Of a DNA stretch of 6,526 bases, positions 6,526 through 6,526 are shown piece after piece. Source of the stretch: Fen-1467 sp035519475. Its GTDB lineage: Bacteria > Verrucomicrobiota > Verrucomicrobiia > Opitutales > Opitutaceae. The position numbers and the translations under genes were made by a program. The notes below the pieces were generated by a model that was not told where the DNA came from, made no database searches, and worked only from the letters and a program-made list of their open reading frames with translations. Each line of letters opens with the position of its first letter. The first letter of the stretch is position 1. The stretch is from assembly GCA_035519475.1 (NCBI GenBank), contig DATIWI010000061.1, positions 1-6,526 of the forward strand, in the 5' to 3' direction.

Positions 6526-6526
6526 C

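Noticed and set aside
1..6526. A dedicated defence system, secondary-metabolite cluster, mobile element, CRISPR array or RNA gene
   Set aside because: No nuclease, transposase, integrase, synthase, spaced repeat array, tRNA-like or rRNA-like segment was recognised on either strand; the five genes look like ordinary envelope and glycan functions.

Overview
The window is G+C-rich (roughly two thirds by eye) and compactly coded. It carries five protein genes and no RNA gene, mobile element, CRISPR array or origin that I can support. The domain mix suggests an environmental Verrucomicrobia/Planctomycetes-type bacterium: a secreted DUF5060-DUF4038 glycosidase, an SGNH hydrolase fused to a DUF1080 (3-keto-disaccharide hydrolase) domain, and a large PspC-domain membrane protein. 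An Opitutaceae-like verrucomicrobium is my best guess. This is inferred from gene content only, since there is no marker gene. Clear Shine-Dalgarno sequences are missing at all three start codons that lie inside the window.

Layout. Positions 2-1132 (+) hold the 3' part of a PspC-domain membrane protein whose start lies left of the window. After a 71-base gap, 1204-3081 (+) encodes an exported putative glycoside hydrolase. It converges on a minus-strand gene across a 79-base spacer with overlapping inverted repeats. The minus-strand block, in transcription order from the right, begins with the truncated SGNH-DUF1080 hydrolase (5392 to the right edge), followed by a strong GC hairpin (5355-5384). 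Next comes a membrane-anchored L,D-transpeptidase with peptidoglycan-binding and LysM-like regions (4125-5255), then a 139-base spacer with two perfect palindromes. Last is an SAM-dependent methyltransferase strikingly like mycobacterial phthiotriol/phenolphthiotriol dimycocerosate methyltransferase Rv2952 (3161-3985).

How the genes might work together. Four of the five products act at or outside the cell membrane. Two of these (the DUF4038 glycosidase and the SGNH-DUF1080 hydrolase) probably attack plant- or algal-type glycans, and one cross-links or modifies peptidoglycan. The spacers contain hairpins or palindromes, so I see no tight operon. The methyltransferase is not next to any polyketide or lipid gene in this window, so its substrate is unknown.

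I did not find a convincing undescribed multi-gene system. The most unusual items are the Rv2952-like methyltransferase out of its usual context, a DUF4038 protein with a divergent catalytic region, and the esterase-DUF1080 fusion.
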